A DNA stretch of 60,000 nt from Symbiodinium natans (GCA_905221605.1 CAJNDS010002312.1:64001-124000); one strand, 5' to 3'. Shown: positions 20,726-31,074, numbered from the stretch's first letter. Program-made: numbers and translations. Notes: generated by a model from the letters alone, not told the origin.

Positions 20726-22117
20726 GGAAGTTTACGATTCGGTTCACACAAGGTGAAGAGACTCAAGCAGAAAAGGCGTGACCGTGCCAGCTGCTTAGTG
20801 CACGGGCAGGGAGTCGACACAGAGCTGCTGATTGATGCTGATACGCACGGCATTCCTGAAATCAGATCTGCAATCAAGCTACTGGAGCACGAGGGCAGTG
20901 CTGTGCGCAGCACAATTTTCGCGTGGCCTGGGCTACTGCAGAACCGGCACTGGCAAGAGCTTTCAGAGAAGCCAAACATCTCCTTCCAGCCCGTGGAGCG
21001 CTTGTCGAGCCACAGAGGAGAAGCTACAGACATAGCCATTCAGGCTCGAGTGCGCACGCTGTCACACTCCTGCTTCGCAGTGCGTATTGCGCTGTTGGTC
21101 TCGGACTTTGGGTATGCGGATGTGATGCGGCAGGCGCTGATGTTGGGTAAGGCAGTTGTAGCAGTCTGCCCAGAGAAGAAGTTTTATGTAATCCACAACT
21201 TTGAAGAGATGGGGCTTCCAGTCATAAAGGTGCCACCCGACAGAGACACTCGCCCAAGGGTTAGAGCCATTCTGGACGAGAATGGCAAAGGACAGGTGGT
21301 CCTGGCAGAGGCACGCCAGGCCTATCATGGACAAGAGCAGTCGTTGCTTGTCAAGGACTTTTTGAAGCAGCTAGGCTACGTGGGGGATGAAGGACGGTAC
21401 CTGATCCATGCGATTGCGAAGTTCTGGTTCACAAACACACTGGGACCCCTCACCGTGTTTCCACAGCAATGCGCAACGGAAGCCTTACATGAGATCATTT
21501 GTCGCAAAGTCCAACATCACAGAGGCATTCCTGGCTGGAGAAGACCACAAGCAGCCATGGCCTTCTTCTTGCCCAGGTCTTCTTCTTCGGTCAAAACAAA
21601 AACACTAGCCCGCCGCTTTGGCAGCTCACTTGCCCGTCAAGTTTTTCAGGGAGGTGGGCCATTTCTCTTGAACGACTCACCGAAGTTGGTTGCACAAGCC
21701 CTGCATAAAATGGGGTATTTAGATGCGAAGCTTAACAGCGAGCTTTCGGAAGCAATGTTCGTTTTCATCAATCAGACTAACAACAAGCACCGCTTGCGCA
21801 AGATGGGCGCATTGCCTTCATGCGGAGATTGTGCCTCCGCTGTCCAGGCGAAATTGAGGCATTCTTTTCTGTCTGATCAGGGAAGTGGCCAGTGGCATAT
21901 CGCACCCAAGTATCAAAGCCTGCGTGATGCATTGTTGAAGATAGGTTTCTTGCAGAACAAGAAGGCCAACCAGCGTGATGTGTTCGCAGCCGCAAGACGG
22001 TATGCTCGCGCACACAAGCTGCCGGAAATGAAGACTCTCAATGGTCATGCTTTCCGCATCATGCGGAGGTTGAACACCAACCCCAATCGCATGGACACGG
22101 TCGAGCTTGCACTCTGA
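20726..22117 (+). CDS. Putative NYN/PIN-like nuclease-fold protein
   Basis: The longest repeat-free reading frame. It is open from GGA 20726 and ends at TGA 22115-22117. No reliable ATG is visible, so translation may enter from an upstream exon. Counting from the GTG at 20753, residues 25-30 read LLIDAD, residues 91-96 ATDIAI, and residues 114-138 carry LLVSDFGYADVMRQALMLGK followed by a hydrophobic strand. The order of Asp-bearing strands with a ...SDxxY/F... motif and a following Gly-Lys-hydrophobic strand resembles NYN (LabA/PIN-like) domains, which are usually metal-dependent RNases. The first Asp pair, D93 and D118/D123 would be the acidic centre. The C-terminal 250 residues are basic with repeated helical patterns (LKQLGYVGDEGRYLIHAIAK) and are not recognised. 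The near absence of introns is striking here and could reflect retroposition. Confidence 0.6.
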   Translation, partial: GSLRFGSHKVKRLKQKRRDRASCLVHGQGVDTELLIDADTHGIPEIRSAIKLLEHEGSAVRSTIFAWPGLLQNRHWQELSEKPNISFQPVERLSSHRGEATDIAIQARVRTLSHSCFAVRIALLVSDFGYADVMRQALMLGKAVVAVCPEKKFYVIHNFEEMGLPVIKVPPDRDTRPRVRAILDENGKGQVVLAEARQAYHGQEQSLLVKDFLKQLGYVGDEGRYLIHAIAKFWFTNTLGPLTVFPQQCATEALHEIICRKVQHHRGIPGWRRPQAAMAFFLPRSSSSVKTKTLARRFGSSLARQVFQGGGPFLLNDSPKLVAQALHKMGYLDAKLNSELSEAMFVFINQTNNKHRLRKMGALPSCGDCASAVQAKLRHSFLSDQGSGQWHIAPKYQSLRDALLKIGFLQNKKANQRDVFAAARRYARAHKLPEMKTLNGHAFRIMRRLNTNPNRMDTVELAL

Positions 22118-22402
22118 GGGCTGAAGCTATCAAGGGTCAAGGGTCAAGGGTTTAGATGAGGGTTTAGGGTTTAGGGTTTGAATCCCTTGAAGGGGGGATA
22201 TGGGGTACCGAATTCCTTCCTTCTAAGAACCAGGAGGTTTGGGTCCAGGAATCCAACCTACGGTTCCCGCACACTCCCTAGCGAGCCCTTCGCCTCCGCA
22301 AGCCTCCCAAAGATCCTCCGCCCCCTAAACCCTAAACCCGAAACCCGAAACCCTAAACCTTAAACCTAAGCCCTAAACCCTAAACCCGAACCCTCCCTCA
22401 AG

Positions 22403-22506
22403 GACCTTGCAAAAGTCGTTTCGGGCCCAGGAATCGGTGGCATCTACTTGCGAAAGTTCGTCGACGACATCGACACGGACTTACCCGACCCGTGGGCTAC
22501 CTGGAG
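22403..22506 (+). CDS. Internal exon, unknown protein
   Basis: ccctccctcaag|GAC opens a frame reading DLAKVVSGPGIGGIYLRKFV then DDIDTDLPDPWATW, ending TGGAG|GGAGCT (GG; a GA or GT choice nearby is possible). Clear coding composition. Confidence 0.6.
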
Positions 22507-22507
22507 G

Positions 22508-22625
22508 GAGCTTGGGGTTTAGGGGGTTTAGGGGGTTTAGGGGGGGTTTAGGGGGTTTAGGAGGTTTAGGGGGTTTAGAGGGTTTAGGGGGTTTAGGGGG
22601 TTTAGGGGGTTTAGGTTTTGGGTTT
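22508..22625. repeat. GGGGGTTTA block, homogenised variant
   Basis: Nine-mer version of the G-strand repeat (GGTTTAGGG with extra G), mirroring the CCCCCTAAA blocks elsewhere. Confidence 0.9.
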
Positions 22626-22693
22626 GGGGGGTGTAGAGGAGGGGTCTCTAGAAGGGTAACGGCGGCCCGCCTCCAAGCATGGCTTTCTCAGCC

Positions 22694-22765
22694 CTAAACC
22701 CTAAACCCTAAACCCTAAACCCTAAACCCTAAACCCTAAACCCTAAACCCTAAACCCGAAACCCT
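22694..22765. repeat. CCCTAAA array
   Basis: About ten perfect heptamers. Confidence 0.9.
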
Positions 22766-22902
22766 AAACCCTAAACACTAGACCCTAGATCCTAGACCCT
22801 AAACCCTACACCTCACACCCCAAGTCTCCAACCTCACACCCTAAGCCCCAAAGCTCAAAATTCACGGTTCAGGATGGTTTAGGTTCAGGATTTGTGGGGT
22901 TC

Positions 22903-23110
22903 AAACCCCAAACCCCAACCCCAAACCCCAACCCCAAACCCCAACCCCAAGCCCCAAGCCCCAAGCCCCAAGCCCCAAGCCCCAAGCCCCAAGCCCCAAG
23001 CCCCAAGCCCCAAGCCCCAAGCCCCAAACCCCAACCCCCAAACCCCAAATCCCAAACCCCAAACCCTAAACCCGAAACCCGAAACCCTAAACCCTAAACC
23101 CTAGACCCTA
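22903..23110. repeat. CCCCAAG/CCCCAAAC block
   Basis: A long homogeneous run of CCCCAAG units (about 22945-23025) between CCCCAAACC and CCCTAAA units. The Pro-Lys-Gln frames across it are artefacts. Confidence 0.9.
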
Positions 23111-23310
23111 AACCCTAACCCAGGCCTGTAGGGCCAAAGGTCTGGGATCTTTGGGAGACTCAGGCGCCTAGGGGGTTTAGGGTTTTAGGGTTTAGGGTTC
23201 TAGGGTTTAGGGTTTTAGGGTTCAGGGTTTAGGGTTCAGGGTTTTAGGACTTTAGGGTCTTAGGGATTTAGGGTGGTAGGGTTTTAGGGTTTAGGGTTTC
23301 GGGATCTGAT

Positions 23311-23367
23311 AGAATTGGCCCCGAGCCCATAGCCCTCGAAAGACGAAGCTTCAGAGTCTGGGCTTGA
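23311..23367 (+). CDS. Possible exon
   Basis: Reads RIGPEPIALERRSFRVWA then TGA. Composition is plausible but no clear acceptor is present. Confidence 0.3.
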   Translation, partial: RIGPEPIALERRSFRVWA

Positions 23368-23615
23368 CGATGCCAGTGGTTCCCTAAACCCCAAACCCCG
23401 AACCCCGAACCCCGAACCCCAAACCCCAAACCCCAAACCCCAAACCCCAAACCCCAAACCCCAAACCCTAAACCCTAAGCCGCATCTAGAAAGCCCTGCC
23501 ACGCTACAGGATCCTGTACTTACCTCAGGGTGTACCTCCCCGAATGCCCTACCTCCGCTTGAAGTAGGGAAGGTTCCTGCAATTTTTGAAGGATCCTAAC
23601 AATGTCTGATTCCAG

Positions 23616-23683
23616 AAATGTCCTCAACTGTCCTAGACTACTACGAATCGTGCTCTGCTATCACAAAACATCTTTCTTGCTAA
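23616..23683 (+). CDS. Possible terminal exon
   Basis: ctgattccag|AA ATG opens MSSTVLDYYESCSAITKHLS and ends at TAA 23681-23683. The preceding 23505-23605 contains a weak inverted repeat around AGGATCCT. Confidence 0.4.
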
Positions 23684-23766
23684 GGGGAATAGAGCCCTAA
23701 AACCTAAACCCTCAGCCGGCCTAACATCCTAAACCCTGATCCCGAAACCTTGGATCCTCTCTGGGC

Positions 23767-23818
23767 ATGAGGGCGGAGGACGTGGGAGTGCTGAACATCG
23801 ACGGCCGGACAGACCTAG
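23767..23818 (+). CDS. Exon starting with ATG, unknown protein
   Basis: ATGAGGGCGGAGGACG opens MRAEDVGVLNIDGRTDL and ends CTAG|GCTCTG (GC donor). It may be a first coding exon. Confidence 0.5.
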
Positions 23819-23819
23819 G

Positions 23820-24930
23820 CTCTGGGTTTGGGGGTTTTTGCTGAGGGGGGGTTTTAGGCTTTAGGGCTTAGGGATTAGGTTTAGGGTTTAGGACTTTAGG
23901 AGTTTAGGGCTTTAGGGGTTTTAGGGTTTAGGGCTTAGTCGAGGGCTTTCTAGGAGGTTTTGGTGGTTAGGGTGTAGGGCTTTAGGGGGTTTAGGTTTTA
24001 GGGTTTAGTCCCTGGTTTTGGGGGCTTGTTCACGGTGTTTTAGGGTTTGGGTTTAGGGTCTGGGGCTTTGGGGGCTTTTAGGGTTTAGGGTTTAGTCCCT
24101 GGGTTTGGGGCTTTAGCTTAGAAGTAGAGTTGGCAACCTTCAACCTCTTTTGGGGTGTAGGATTTAGGGTTTAGGCTTTGGGGTTTAGGGTTTAGGGCTC
24201 GGGATCCCAAAAGTTAACCTTTAGTTCTCCTAGAATACTGGACAACAAAGTTAGGGGGTTTTAGGATTCATGGGGCGCTTGGGGTTTAAGGGGTTTAGGG
24301 TTTCGGGTGCAATGGTTCGGGTTTCAGGGGTTTAGGGGGTTTAGGGTTTCAGGGGTTCAGGGTTTAGGGGTTTACTTATTTGGGTGTGGGGGTTTAGGGT
24401 TACCGTGAAAGTTGAGGGGTTTAGGGTTTATGGGGGTTGGGGGGTCCATTTGTGGCTTTGGGGGTTTCAGGGGTTTAGGGTCTTGGAGATCTTGTCAGGG
24501 CTTAAGAAGGGTCTGAGGACTTTCGGGCTTTCTGGGTTTACGGTTTAGGGTCTAGGGTTCTTGGCTTTTCAGGGTGTGGTGTGGGTTAGAGGTTCCTGCA
24601 GAGCTTGAGGGTTTCTGGGTTTTAGGGTTTCTGGGTTTTGGGGTTTTGGGGTTTTAAGTGCGGTGCGATGTTGGTTAGGCCTTAGGTTTGTTGGGTTTGG
24701 GGGTTAAGGGCGTTTGTGGGTTAAGCCTTAGTGGTTTTTGTTACGGTGCCAAGGGCGTTTTAGGGCCAGGCCTTAGGGTTTAGGGTTTCGGGTTTAGGGT
24801 TTAGTGTTTAGGGTTTAGGGTTTAGGGCTTAGGGTGTAGGATTTTTTTTTTTAAAGTCTTTTTGGGGTTTGTTTTCTGGGTAAAGGGCATAAAAGGGTTC
24901 AGGGTTTCGTGGTTTAGGGCCAGGTCGTAG
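23820..24930. repeat. Degenerate G-strand heptamer region with a buried element
   Basis: About 1.1 kb of loosely periodic GGGTTTAGGG-like DNA. Within it, about 24112-24250 resembles the TTATACTAACAGTCC element (AGAGTTGGCAACCTTCAACC ... AAAAGTTAACCTTTAG) with heptamers inserted. No exon is seen. Confidence 0.65.
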
Positions 24931-24936
24931 GAGTGT

Positions 24937-25112
24937 ACTTGGAGGTTCGTGGTACTTATTGACGAATGATGACTGTACTTCAAAGGGTTTAGGGTTGAGG
25001 GTTAAGGGTTTAGGATATCTGTACTTATAGCAATGGTAGGGCACTTAAGGGGAGCATAAGTGGGTTTAAAGTACAGTTATAATTTGTTAATGAGTGCCAT
25101 GAACCTCCAAGT
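24937..25112. mobile_element. Inverted-repeat element, ACTTGGAG family
   Basis: ACTTGGAGGTTCGTGGTACT ... AGTGCCATGAACCTCCAAGT, 176 bp, with a short G-strand heptamer run inserted in the middle. Immediately upstream of the gene at 25148. Confidence 0.7.
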
Positions 25113-25147
25113 AAGGCTTTTAGGCGAGCCATCCGCTGCCCCTTCAG

Positions 25148-26362
25148 GATTTACTCACACTAAGCCTGTTGGCGCACGAACGCGCTGCACGAACGATTTC
25201 AGCACTTCTGGGGGGAGATTCGGGCGATCGCACCCTGAACCCTAACCCAAAACCCTAAACCCTAAACCCTAAACCCTAAACTCTAAAACCTAAACCCGAA
25301 ACCCTAAACCCTAAACCCGAAACCCTAAGCCCTAAAATCCTACATCCTCAACGCGCTCTGCAGGGCTGGAGTTCGTCATCCGTGGTGAGGAGAGTGGCCG
25401 CATCCAGCCCTCGCCGGGGGCCCTGGGTTTCTTGCCAAGTGGTTTAGGGTTTAGGGTTTAGGGGTTAGGGTCTAGGGTCGAGGGTTTAGGGTTGAGGGTT
25501 GAGGTCGCGCAGTCCATTCGGGACGCGCTGAAGCAGGTGTGTGGTGAAGACACCGCATTGTTTGTTGGCCGGGTCCACTCCGTCATTGCATCTGGTGCGG
25601 GTCCAGAAAGCCCTCAAGCTGCTTCGCTTTGCGCGGCCCGTGGCGCTCAGCTGGCGAAGAGGGTCATGAAGCAGTGGGCCGGCCTCTCCACGGTCGTCAA
25701 GCAGGTCACGCGGACGCCAGATAACCCTAAACCCTTAACCCTCAATCCCTAAACCCTAAACGCTAAACCTTAAACCGTAAACCGTAAACCCTAAACCCTA
25801 AACCCTAAATCCTAAACCCTAAACCCTAAACCCTAAACCCTAAACCCTAAACCCTAAACCCTAAACCCTAAACCCTAAACCCTATATCCTATACCCTGAA
25901 ACCTGAACCCTAAACCCTGAACCCTAAACCCTCAACCCTAAACTCTAAACCCTAAACCCTAAACCTTAAACCCTAAACCCTAAACCCTAAACCCTAAACC
26001 CTAAACCCTAAACCCTCGCTGGGGTTCAAGGTTGCTCCAGCGGGTTCATCATATTCGGGAATATTTTTCAGCGGCCTTTCATGGCCATCCCAGCAACCCT
26101 ACCCCGACCGCCCTGCAAGAGGCTTGAGAGTCCTTTGAGCCTACTTGGAGTTTCATGGTACTTCTTAACCAATTATATACTTATAACCCACTTATAAGCC
26201 CCTTAAGTGCCCTAATATGGTCATAATTGGTTAATAAGTACCATGAACCTCCAAGTAGTAAGCTGGTGCAAGTTGGTCTCACGATGACCCGGACGGCCTC
26301 CGTCCACCTAACATTGAGGCCCTAAGGCCTGAGTTTCCCATGTGTTTGTTCTTTACATTCAG
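25148..26362 (+). CDS. Five phase-matched exons, unknown protein
   Basis: Exons 25148-25223, 25364-25426, 25490-25704, 26072-26138 and 26263-26362 join in one frame. Pieces: DLLTLSLLAHERAARTISAL; LEFVIRGEESGRIQPSPGAL; VEVAQSIRDALKQVCGEDTA with ARGAQLAKRVMKQWAGLSTV; RPFMAIPATLPRPPCKRLES; ASWSHDDPDGLRPPNIEALR with PEFPMCLFFTF. Donors are G|GC, G|GTTTCT, CAG|GTCACG, A|GC and AG|GTCCGC. Acceptors are ccttcag, ctctgcag, a heptamer TTTAG, tatttttcag and gtagtaag. The fourth intron is little more than an inverted-repeat element. The protein family is unknown. Exons at 26875-27395 may continue the same gene. Confidence 0.65.
25730..26018. repeat. CCCTAAA array inside an intron
   Basis: About 290 bp of heptamers in the intron 25705-26071 of the gene at 25148-26362. 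Confidence 0.9.
26139..26262. mobile_element. Inverted-repeat element that constitutes an intron (introner-like)
   Basis: CTACTTGGAG at 26141 and CTCCAAGTAG ending at 26258 are the termini of a 118-bp ACTTGGAG-family element. Taking a GC donor at 26139 and an AG acceptor at 26261-26262, removal joins exons 26072-26138 and 26263-26362 in phase. AGC is present on both sides (26138-26140 and 26261-26263), a possible short target duplication. Confidence 0.7.
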
Positions 26363-26677
26363 GTCCGCATTTGGGGGGGCGGGGAGGGTGGGGGGGGGGT
26401 GGGGGGAGGGAGGCAGCGGGGACACCGTATATGGCCCGATATAAACCCAGTAAACCCCAACCCAAAACCCTTGATTCGAACAGCCCCTTCCCGCCCCCCT
26501 TTTGCCGGTACTCACCCTAAACACAAAACCCTAAGCCCTAAACCCTATACCCTAGACCGTAAACCCTAAGCCCTTACCGCTTGATCTTGATTTCTGGTTC
26601 ATGTGGTGCGTGTTTGCTTCAGGGCTTCAGGGGCTTGTTCTGGGTTACGGTTTTGGGTCCCCCCCCCTCCCACCCTA

Positions 26678-26730
26678 AACCCTAAACCCTAAACCCTAAA
26701 CCCTAAACCCTAAACCCTAAACCCTAAACC

Positions 26731-26797
<67 letters not shown>

Positions 26798-26835
26798 ACC
26801 CTAAACCCTAAACCCTAAACCCTAAACCCTAAACC
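26678..26835. repeat. CCCTAAA array with a CCCTCAA block
   Basis: Ten consecutive CCCTCAA units (about 26730-26800) are flanked by CCCTAAA. Confidence 0.95.
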
Positions 26836-26874
26836 CAACATAAGGACCCCATCATAGGCACGTGGTAGCCACAG

Positions 26875-26929
26875 GGGCAGACAACCGGTCCTTATCAGTT
26901 CGGCCCTTTGGGCTTCATGTTTTTCAGGG
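26875..26929 (+). CDS. Internal exon, two open frames
   Basis: agccacag|G ... AGGGG with GTTTAG as donor. The frame that continues the exon at 26263-26362 reads GRQPVLISSALWASCFS; another reads GQTTGPYQFGPLGFMFF. Confidence 0.5.
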
Positions 26930-27116
26930 GTTTAGGGTTTAGGGTTTAGGGTTTAGGGTTCCTCCCAGGGTTTTGCTTGCATAGGGTTTTGTTGCGATTG
27001 AGGGGGTTGAGGACTAGTAGCACTTAAACCCTAAACTCTAAACCCTAAACCCTAAACCCTGCACCCTAAGCCCCAAAACTTCAAGCCTACACCCTAAACC
27101 CTAAACCGTTGGGGAG

Positions 27117-27225
27117 GAGCTTGCTCCGGCTCTACATGTTCCCGCTGACCGTCTGGAACTTCAACATCCGACAGTCTGGGCTCCCAGAAAGCCTGGAATC
27201 AGCCCAGCGTTTAGAGTGCTTTGGG
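27117..27225 (+). CDS. Internal exon, two open frames
   Basis: ggggag|GAGCTTGC ... TTTGGG|GTTTAG. One frame reads SLLRLYMFPLTVWNFNIRQS and continues in phase into 27342. The other reads ELAPALHVPADRLELQHPTV. Confidence 0.5.
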
Positions 27226-27341
27226 GTTTAGGGTTTGGGGTTTAGGGTTTAGGGTTTGGGGTTTAGGGTTTAGGGTTTGGGGTTTAGGGTTTGGGGTTTA
27301 GGGTTGGATTTGGGGTTTAGCCTTTAGGGCTTACCACACAG

Positions 27342-27395
27342 AGCCTGGTTGCCGGAGGGCTTGAGGCTGGTGATTTTTTTGAGAGCTGCCAGTGA
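27342..27395 (+). CDS. Terminal exon, unknown protein
   Basis: ccacacag|AGC opens SLVAGGLEAGDFFESCQ and ends at TGA 27393-27395. The intron before it (27226-27341) is mainly G-strand heptamers starting GTTTAG. Confidence 0.5.
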   Translation, partial: SLVAGGLEAGDFFESCQ

Positions 27396-27479
27396 ACCCC
27401 TAGCCTAAATCCCAAAGCGCTCTTGGATTTGTAAAGGTATTGCTGCCCTGAACCCTTCACCCCAAACCCAAGGACATAT

Positions 27480-27800
27480 AAACCCTCCCCTCAACCCCAA
27501 AATCCAAACCCTAAACCCTAACCCCCCAAACCCTAAACCCCAAACCCCAAAACCCTAAAGACCCTAAGCCCCCAACCCCTAAACCCCAAACCCTAACCCC
27601 CTAAACCCTAAACCCCCAAACCCCTAAAAACCCCAAAGACCCCTAACCCTAAACCCTAAACCCTAAACCCTAAACCCTAAACCCCAAACCCCAAACCCTA
27701 AACCCTAAACCCTAAACCCTAAACCCTAAACCCTAAACCCTAAAGCCTAGACCCTAGACCCTAAACCCTAAACCCTAAACCCCAAACCCAAAACCCTGAA
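27480..27800. repeat. Mixed CCCTAAA/CCCCAAA array
   Basis: Irregular in the first part and perfect heptamers in the second. Confidence 0.9.
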
Positions 27801-27811
27801 CCCTAACCCAG

Positions 27812-27896
27812 GCAGTGCGGAGCCAACTGCGTCGAGCACTTCGGCCACCGCCCCTGCTCCGGCCGAGCATCTTGGACAGCAGCTTCAGTGTCCGAG
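27812..27896 (+). CDS. Ala/Pro/Ser/Thr-rich exon
   Basis: ccaacccag|GC opens SAEPTASSTSATAPAPAEHL then GQQLQCPRF. Low-complexity linker composition. Confidence 0.5.
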
Positions 27897-27944
27897 ATTT
27901 CGGGTTTAGGGTTTAGAGTTAGGGTTTAGGGTTTAGGGTTTAGC

Positions 27945-28326
27945 GGCGACCGGGTCGAAACACAACCAAACGGGAGAAAATGCAACCCCGGGGGAAAACA
28001 CAACTGAACCATGTCTGTTGGCTGGCCCAAACGGGAAAAACCACAACTGGCTATTGCGGTGCCTTTTTGAACATGCGCTGCAGAAAATCCATGGGACATC
28101 CTTAAGGTTTCAGGACAAACTCTGGATAACGGCGGTTGTGATTCGTCCCTTCTCTTTGCGCCATAGCACGCACATAGAACATGCAATAGAATACCTTTTC
28201 TATCGAATATAAGAATACAAGGTAATTACAGTGCAGATATATATATATACACACACATACGTATGATCTATGTATATGTGCATATATGTATATAGAGTAT
28301 ATGTATATATATATACATATACATAC

Positions 28327-28377
<51 letters not shown>

Positions 28378-28680
28378 GATGTATATATATATATATATAT
28401 GTATATACATATACAAAAAAGGCCATGGTGGCCGGGAACCTTTTTTTCCAACCCCCTTTGCGCTGCAAAAGAATGATATTGGACATTCCAACGACTCAAC
28501 AAACACCCTCCAGACCCTTGGCCCCAACGACTGACTCAGCTCCAGACCCGTGGCATCCCACTCTAAGACCCCAAAGACCCCCAGTTGTATCATGACCCAT
28601 GAAGTTGTTGTATCCCCCATCTAAACAAATTTTCAAGGTTTCAGTTGTAGTTTGGCCCATCTGGTTGTAGTTAGCCTTAT
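27945..28680. repeat. Dispersed GTTGTA/CACAAC repeat in inverted orientation around an AT microsatellite
   Basis: AAACACAAC motifs at about 27960-28050 face TTGTAGTTxGGCCCAT motifs at about 28580-28670. Between them, 28239-28412 is a TATATACA microsatellite. I see no convincing exon. Confidence 0.55.
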
Positions 28681-29050
28681 TCTCAATAACCCAAAGCGCC
28701 CTGAGCCATGACCCCGAAAGTCCATAAACCGCAGAACCCTGTCCCACAGTCCCTCTCTAGTACACAATCCCCTGATGGCCCCTGTGTCACTAGAGCGTCA
28801 AGCGCCTTAAGTTGCCCTTCTAGTGCAATAGGATAGGACCTTCGCCGAAACCTCATTCTGTAAACTCTACTTGAACCCCAAGTCCACCTGTCCTGATAAT
28901 CCCCATATACTTGTGGCCTATACCCAAAACCCTAAACCCCAAACCCTAAACCCTAAACGCCTAAGCCCTAAACCAGGAATCCTGATCCCCAAGCCATAAA
29001 CAGCCCTGAAGCCCTGAAAGCGGGGCACCTGAGGGTGCCCCCAGTCTGGG
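28681..29050. other. Mostly unique spacer, nothing certain
   Basis: Repeat-poor DNA with a few CCCTAAA copies at 28925-28975. A possible small exon near 29005-29045 (KAGHLRVPPVW) was too short to call. Confidence 0.4.
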
Positions 29051-29341
29051 TTTAGGGTTTAGGGTTTAGGGTTTAGGGTTCAGGGTTCAGGGTTTAGGGT
29101 TTAGGGTTTAGGGTTTAGGGTTTGCTGTATGTGGCGCAGGTGCTGTGAAGGTCAGGATGCAGAAGGCCTTAGGTCCAAAACCCTGAAACTCAAAGCCGAA
29201 GCAGCCTTGAACCATAGCCCAAAACCCAAAACCATCCTAAGCCTAAAGCCCCAAGCCCTAAGCCCTCAGCCCTAAATCCTAAGCCCTAAGCCCTAAACCC
29301 TGAAACCTGAGCCTTAAACCTCGAACCCCACACAGTGACAG

Positions 29342-30176
29342 GTGGAGTGCAAGTACGAAGCCGCCATGTCGGTTTGTCGCATCCTCGGCCCCTTCACTTG
29401 GGCCCAATCTGAACTGGGTGTAGGGTTTAGGGCTTCATCAAACCCCACCCATCACAGGGCTAAGGGTCGCAAGGTTTGGGTTCTGGCTTAGCTTCAGGGC
29501 TTTGGGGTTTCGCGTTTGTAGCTACTCTTCGGGGGGGGTAGCGTGCCAAAAGGCATCGGAATGCTGGGGCTCGGGCTTGGGCTCTCCGGCTTCGGGTTGA
29601 GGGTTGAAGTGAGGCTTGAGGTTTCCTAGGACCCAGAATAGGGGTTTGGGTTCCCTATATAAGTTCCTGGGCTTCTCTTGGGTCTAGTTTAAGTTCTAGG
29701 GCTGGAACCGGCTGCAAAGCAGCCCGGCCATCGCTTCCTCCTATCGGATGCTCAAGCCTCAAAGCTAAATGCTTGCCCAAGGAAGGGTTTAGGGTATTAT
29801 AGGTTTTAGGGTTCAGGGTTGAGGGTTTAGGGTTTAGGGTTCAGGGTTGAGGGTTTAGGGTTTTGTAGGTTTTAGGGTTCAGGGTTGAGGGTTTAGGGTA
29901 ACGACTGCCGAAGTGTATGCGGCCGAAGTGTCCCAGCTGCGCGGCCTGCTGGCCGGCCCACAGCTGCGGGGCCAGGTCGCGCCCCCACCGGGGCTGGCGC
30001 CAGAGGCCATGCGGGCGGCTATGAGGCTCCGCAATTCGGGCTACGCTGTCTACGAAGCTCAGAGTCGCATGCAAGATGGTCGCCAGGTTGCTCAATTGGT
30101 CACGTTGACAGCTGTTCATGCGTCTTTCACATCTCCACTGCTTGTAACTCAAGTAAACAAGCAAAGTCAAAGTTAG
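29342..30176 (+). CDS. Three phase-matched exons with stop, unknown protein
   Basis: Exons 29342-29417, 29700-29786 and 29914-30176 join in frame and end at TAG 30174-30176. Exon 1 (gtgacag|GTG) reads VECKYEAAMSVCRILGPFTW and ends G|GTGTAG. Exon 2 (ttctag|GG) reads LEPAAKQPGHRFLLSDAQAS and ends G|GTTTAG. Exon 3 (gccgaag|TG) starts YAAEVSQLRGLLAGPQLRGQ and ends VTQVNKQSQS. The first intron contains a CTAGGACCC inverted-repeat element; the second is heptamer DNA. No known domain is recognised. Confidence 0.65.
29626..29687. mobile_element. Inverted-repeat element, CTAGGACCC family
   Basis: CTAGGACCCAGAATAGGGG at the left and the inverse of CTAGACCCAAGAGAAGCCC at the right bound 62 bp. Relatives: 44420-44539, 44884-44996 and partial at 50295-50410. 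Confidence 0.65.
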
Positions 30177-30204
30177 AATGAAGAATCCAGACCTCGAAGC
30201 TTAC

Positions 30205-30430
30205 GTCGATAAATCCTAAGCCCTAAACCCCTAAACCCTAAACCCTAAACCCTCAACCCTAAACCCTAAACCCTAATTCCCTATTCCCTAAACCCTAAAC
30301 CCTAAACCCTAAACCCTAAACCCTAAACCCTAAACCCTAAACCCTAAACCCTAAACCCTAAATCGCACACTCTAAACCCTAAACCCCAAACCCTAACCCT
30401 CGACCTAAACCCTAAACCCTAACCCTAAAC
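30205..30430. repeat. CCCTAAA array
   Basis: Follows the gene end at 30176 after about 30 nt. C-strand units with a few variants. Confidence 0.9.
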
Positions 30431-30731
30431 CCTAAAACCCACACCCTAAACAGAGCTTAACCTTCGGGCTTGGCACTCCTCCTCCCCCCCACCCCATTCC
30501 CCGCTCCCTAAACCCGCAAGTCACAAGCCCCATGCCCTGAAGGCCTTAGCCTGAAGTTCTCAGAACCCTAAACCCTAAACCCTGAACCCTAAACCCTGAA
30601 CCCTAAACCCTAAACCCTAAACCCTAAACCCTAAACCCTCAACCCTACACCCTAACCCTAAACCCTAAAACCCTAAGCCGTAAGCTATACCCCGAACCCC
30701 ACACCTAACCTATACAGAACATAAATCTCCC

Positions 30732-30826
30732 GAGGTGAGGACTTCGCCCCTCCGCTGGCGAGAATCTGGGTGCGGCTGGCTGGTTTCAGGGCACTCTGAG
30801 GGCCATCCTGGGTCTGCTTGTCATAG
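30732..30826 (+). CDS. Exon region, unknown protein
   Basis: The acceptor ctggctggtttcag precedes GTLRAILGLLVI and then heptamers at 30827 (exon 30790-30826). The preceding 30732-30782 is also open (EVRTSPLRWRESGCGWL). The two parts may be alternatives, because only 7 nt separate them. Confidence 0.4.
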
Positions 30827-30889
30827 GGTTTAGGGTTTTGGGCATTAGGGTTTAGGGTTTAGGGTTTAGGGTTTAGGGTTGAGGCCATC

Positions 30890-30920
30890 ATGGCTTCGCC
30901 CGTGCCTCGAAACCCCGAAG
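30890..30920 (+). CDS. Possible first coding exon
   Basis: ATCATGG context, reading MASPVPRNPE, then G|GTCAAC. Directly preceded by a G-strand array. Confidence 0.35.
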
Positions 30921-31074
30921 GTCAACAGCAACTCCAACCCTATAAGTCCCTATAAGTCCCTAAACCCTAAACCCTAAACCCTAAACCCTAAACCCTAAAC
31001 CCTAAACCCTAAGCCCTAAACCCTCAACCCTAAACCCTAAACCCTAAACCCTAAGCCATCACCCCGAAAGCCAG

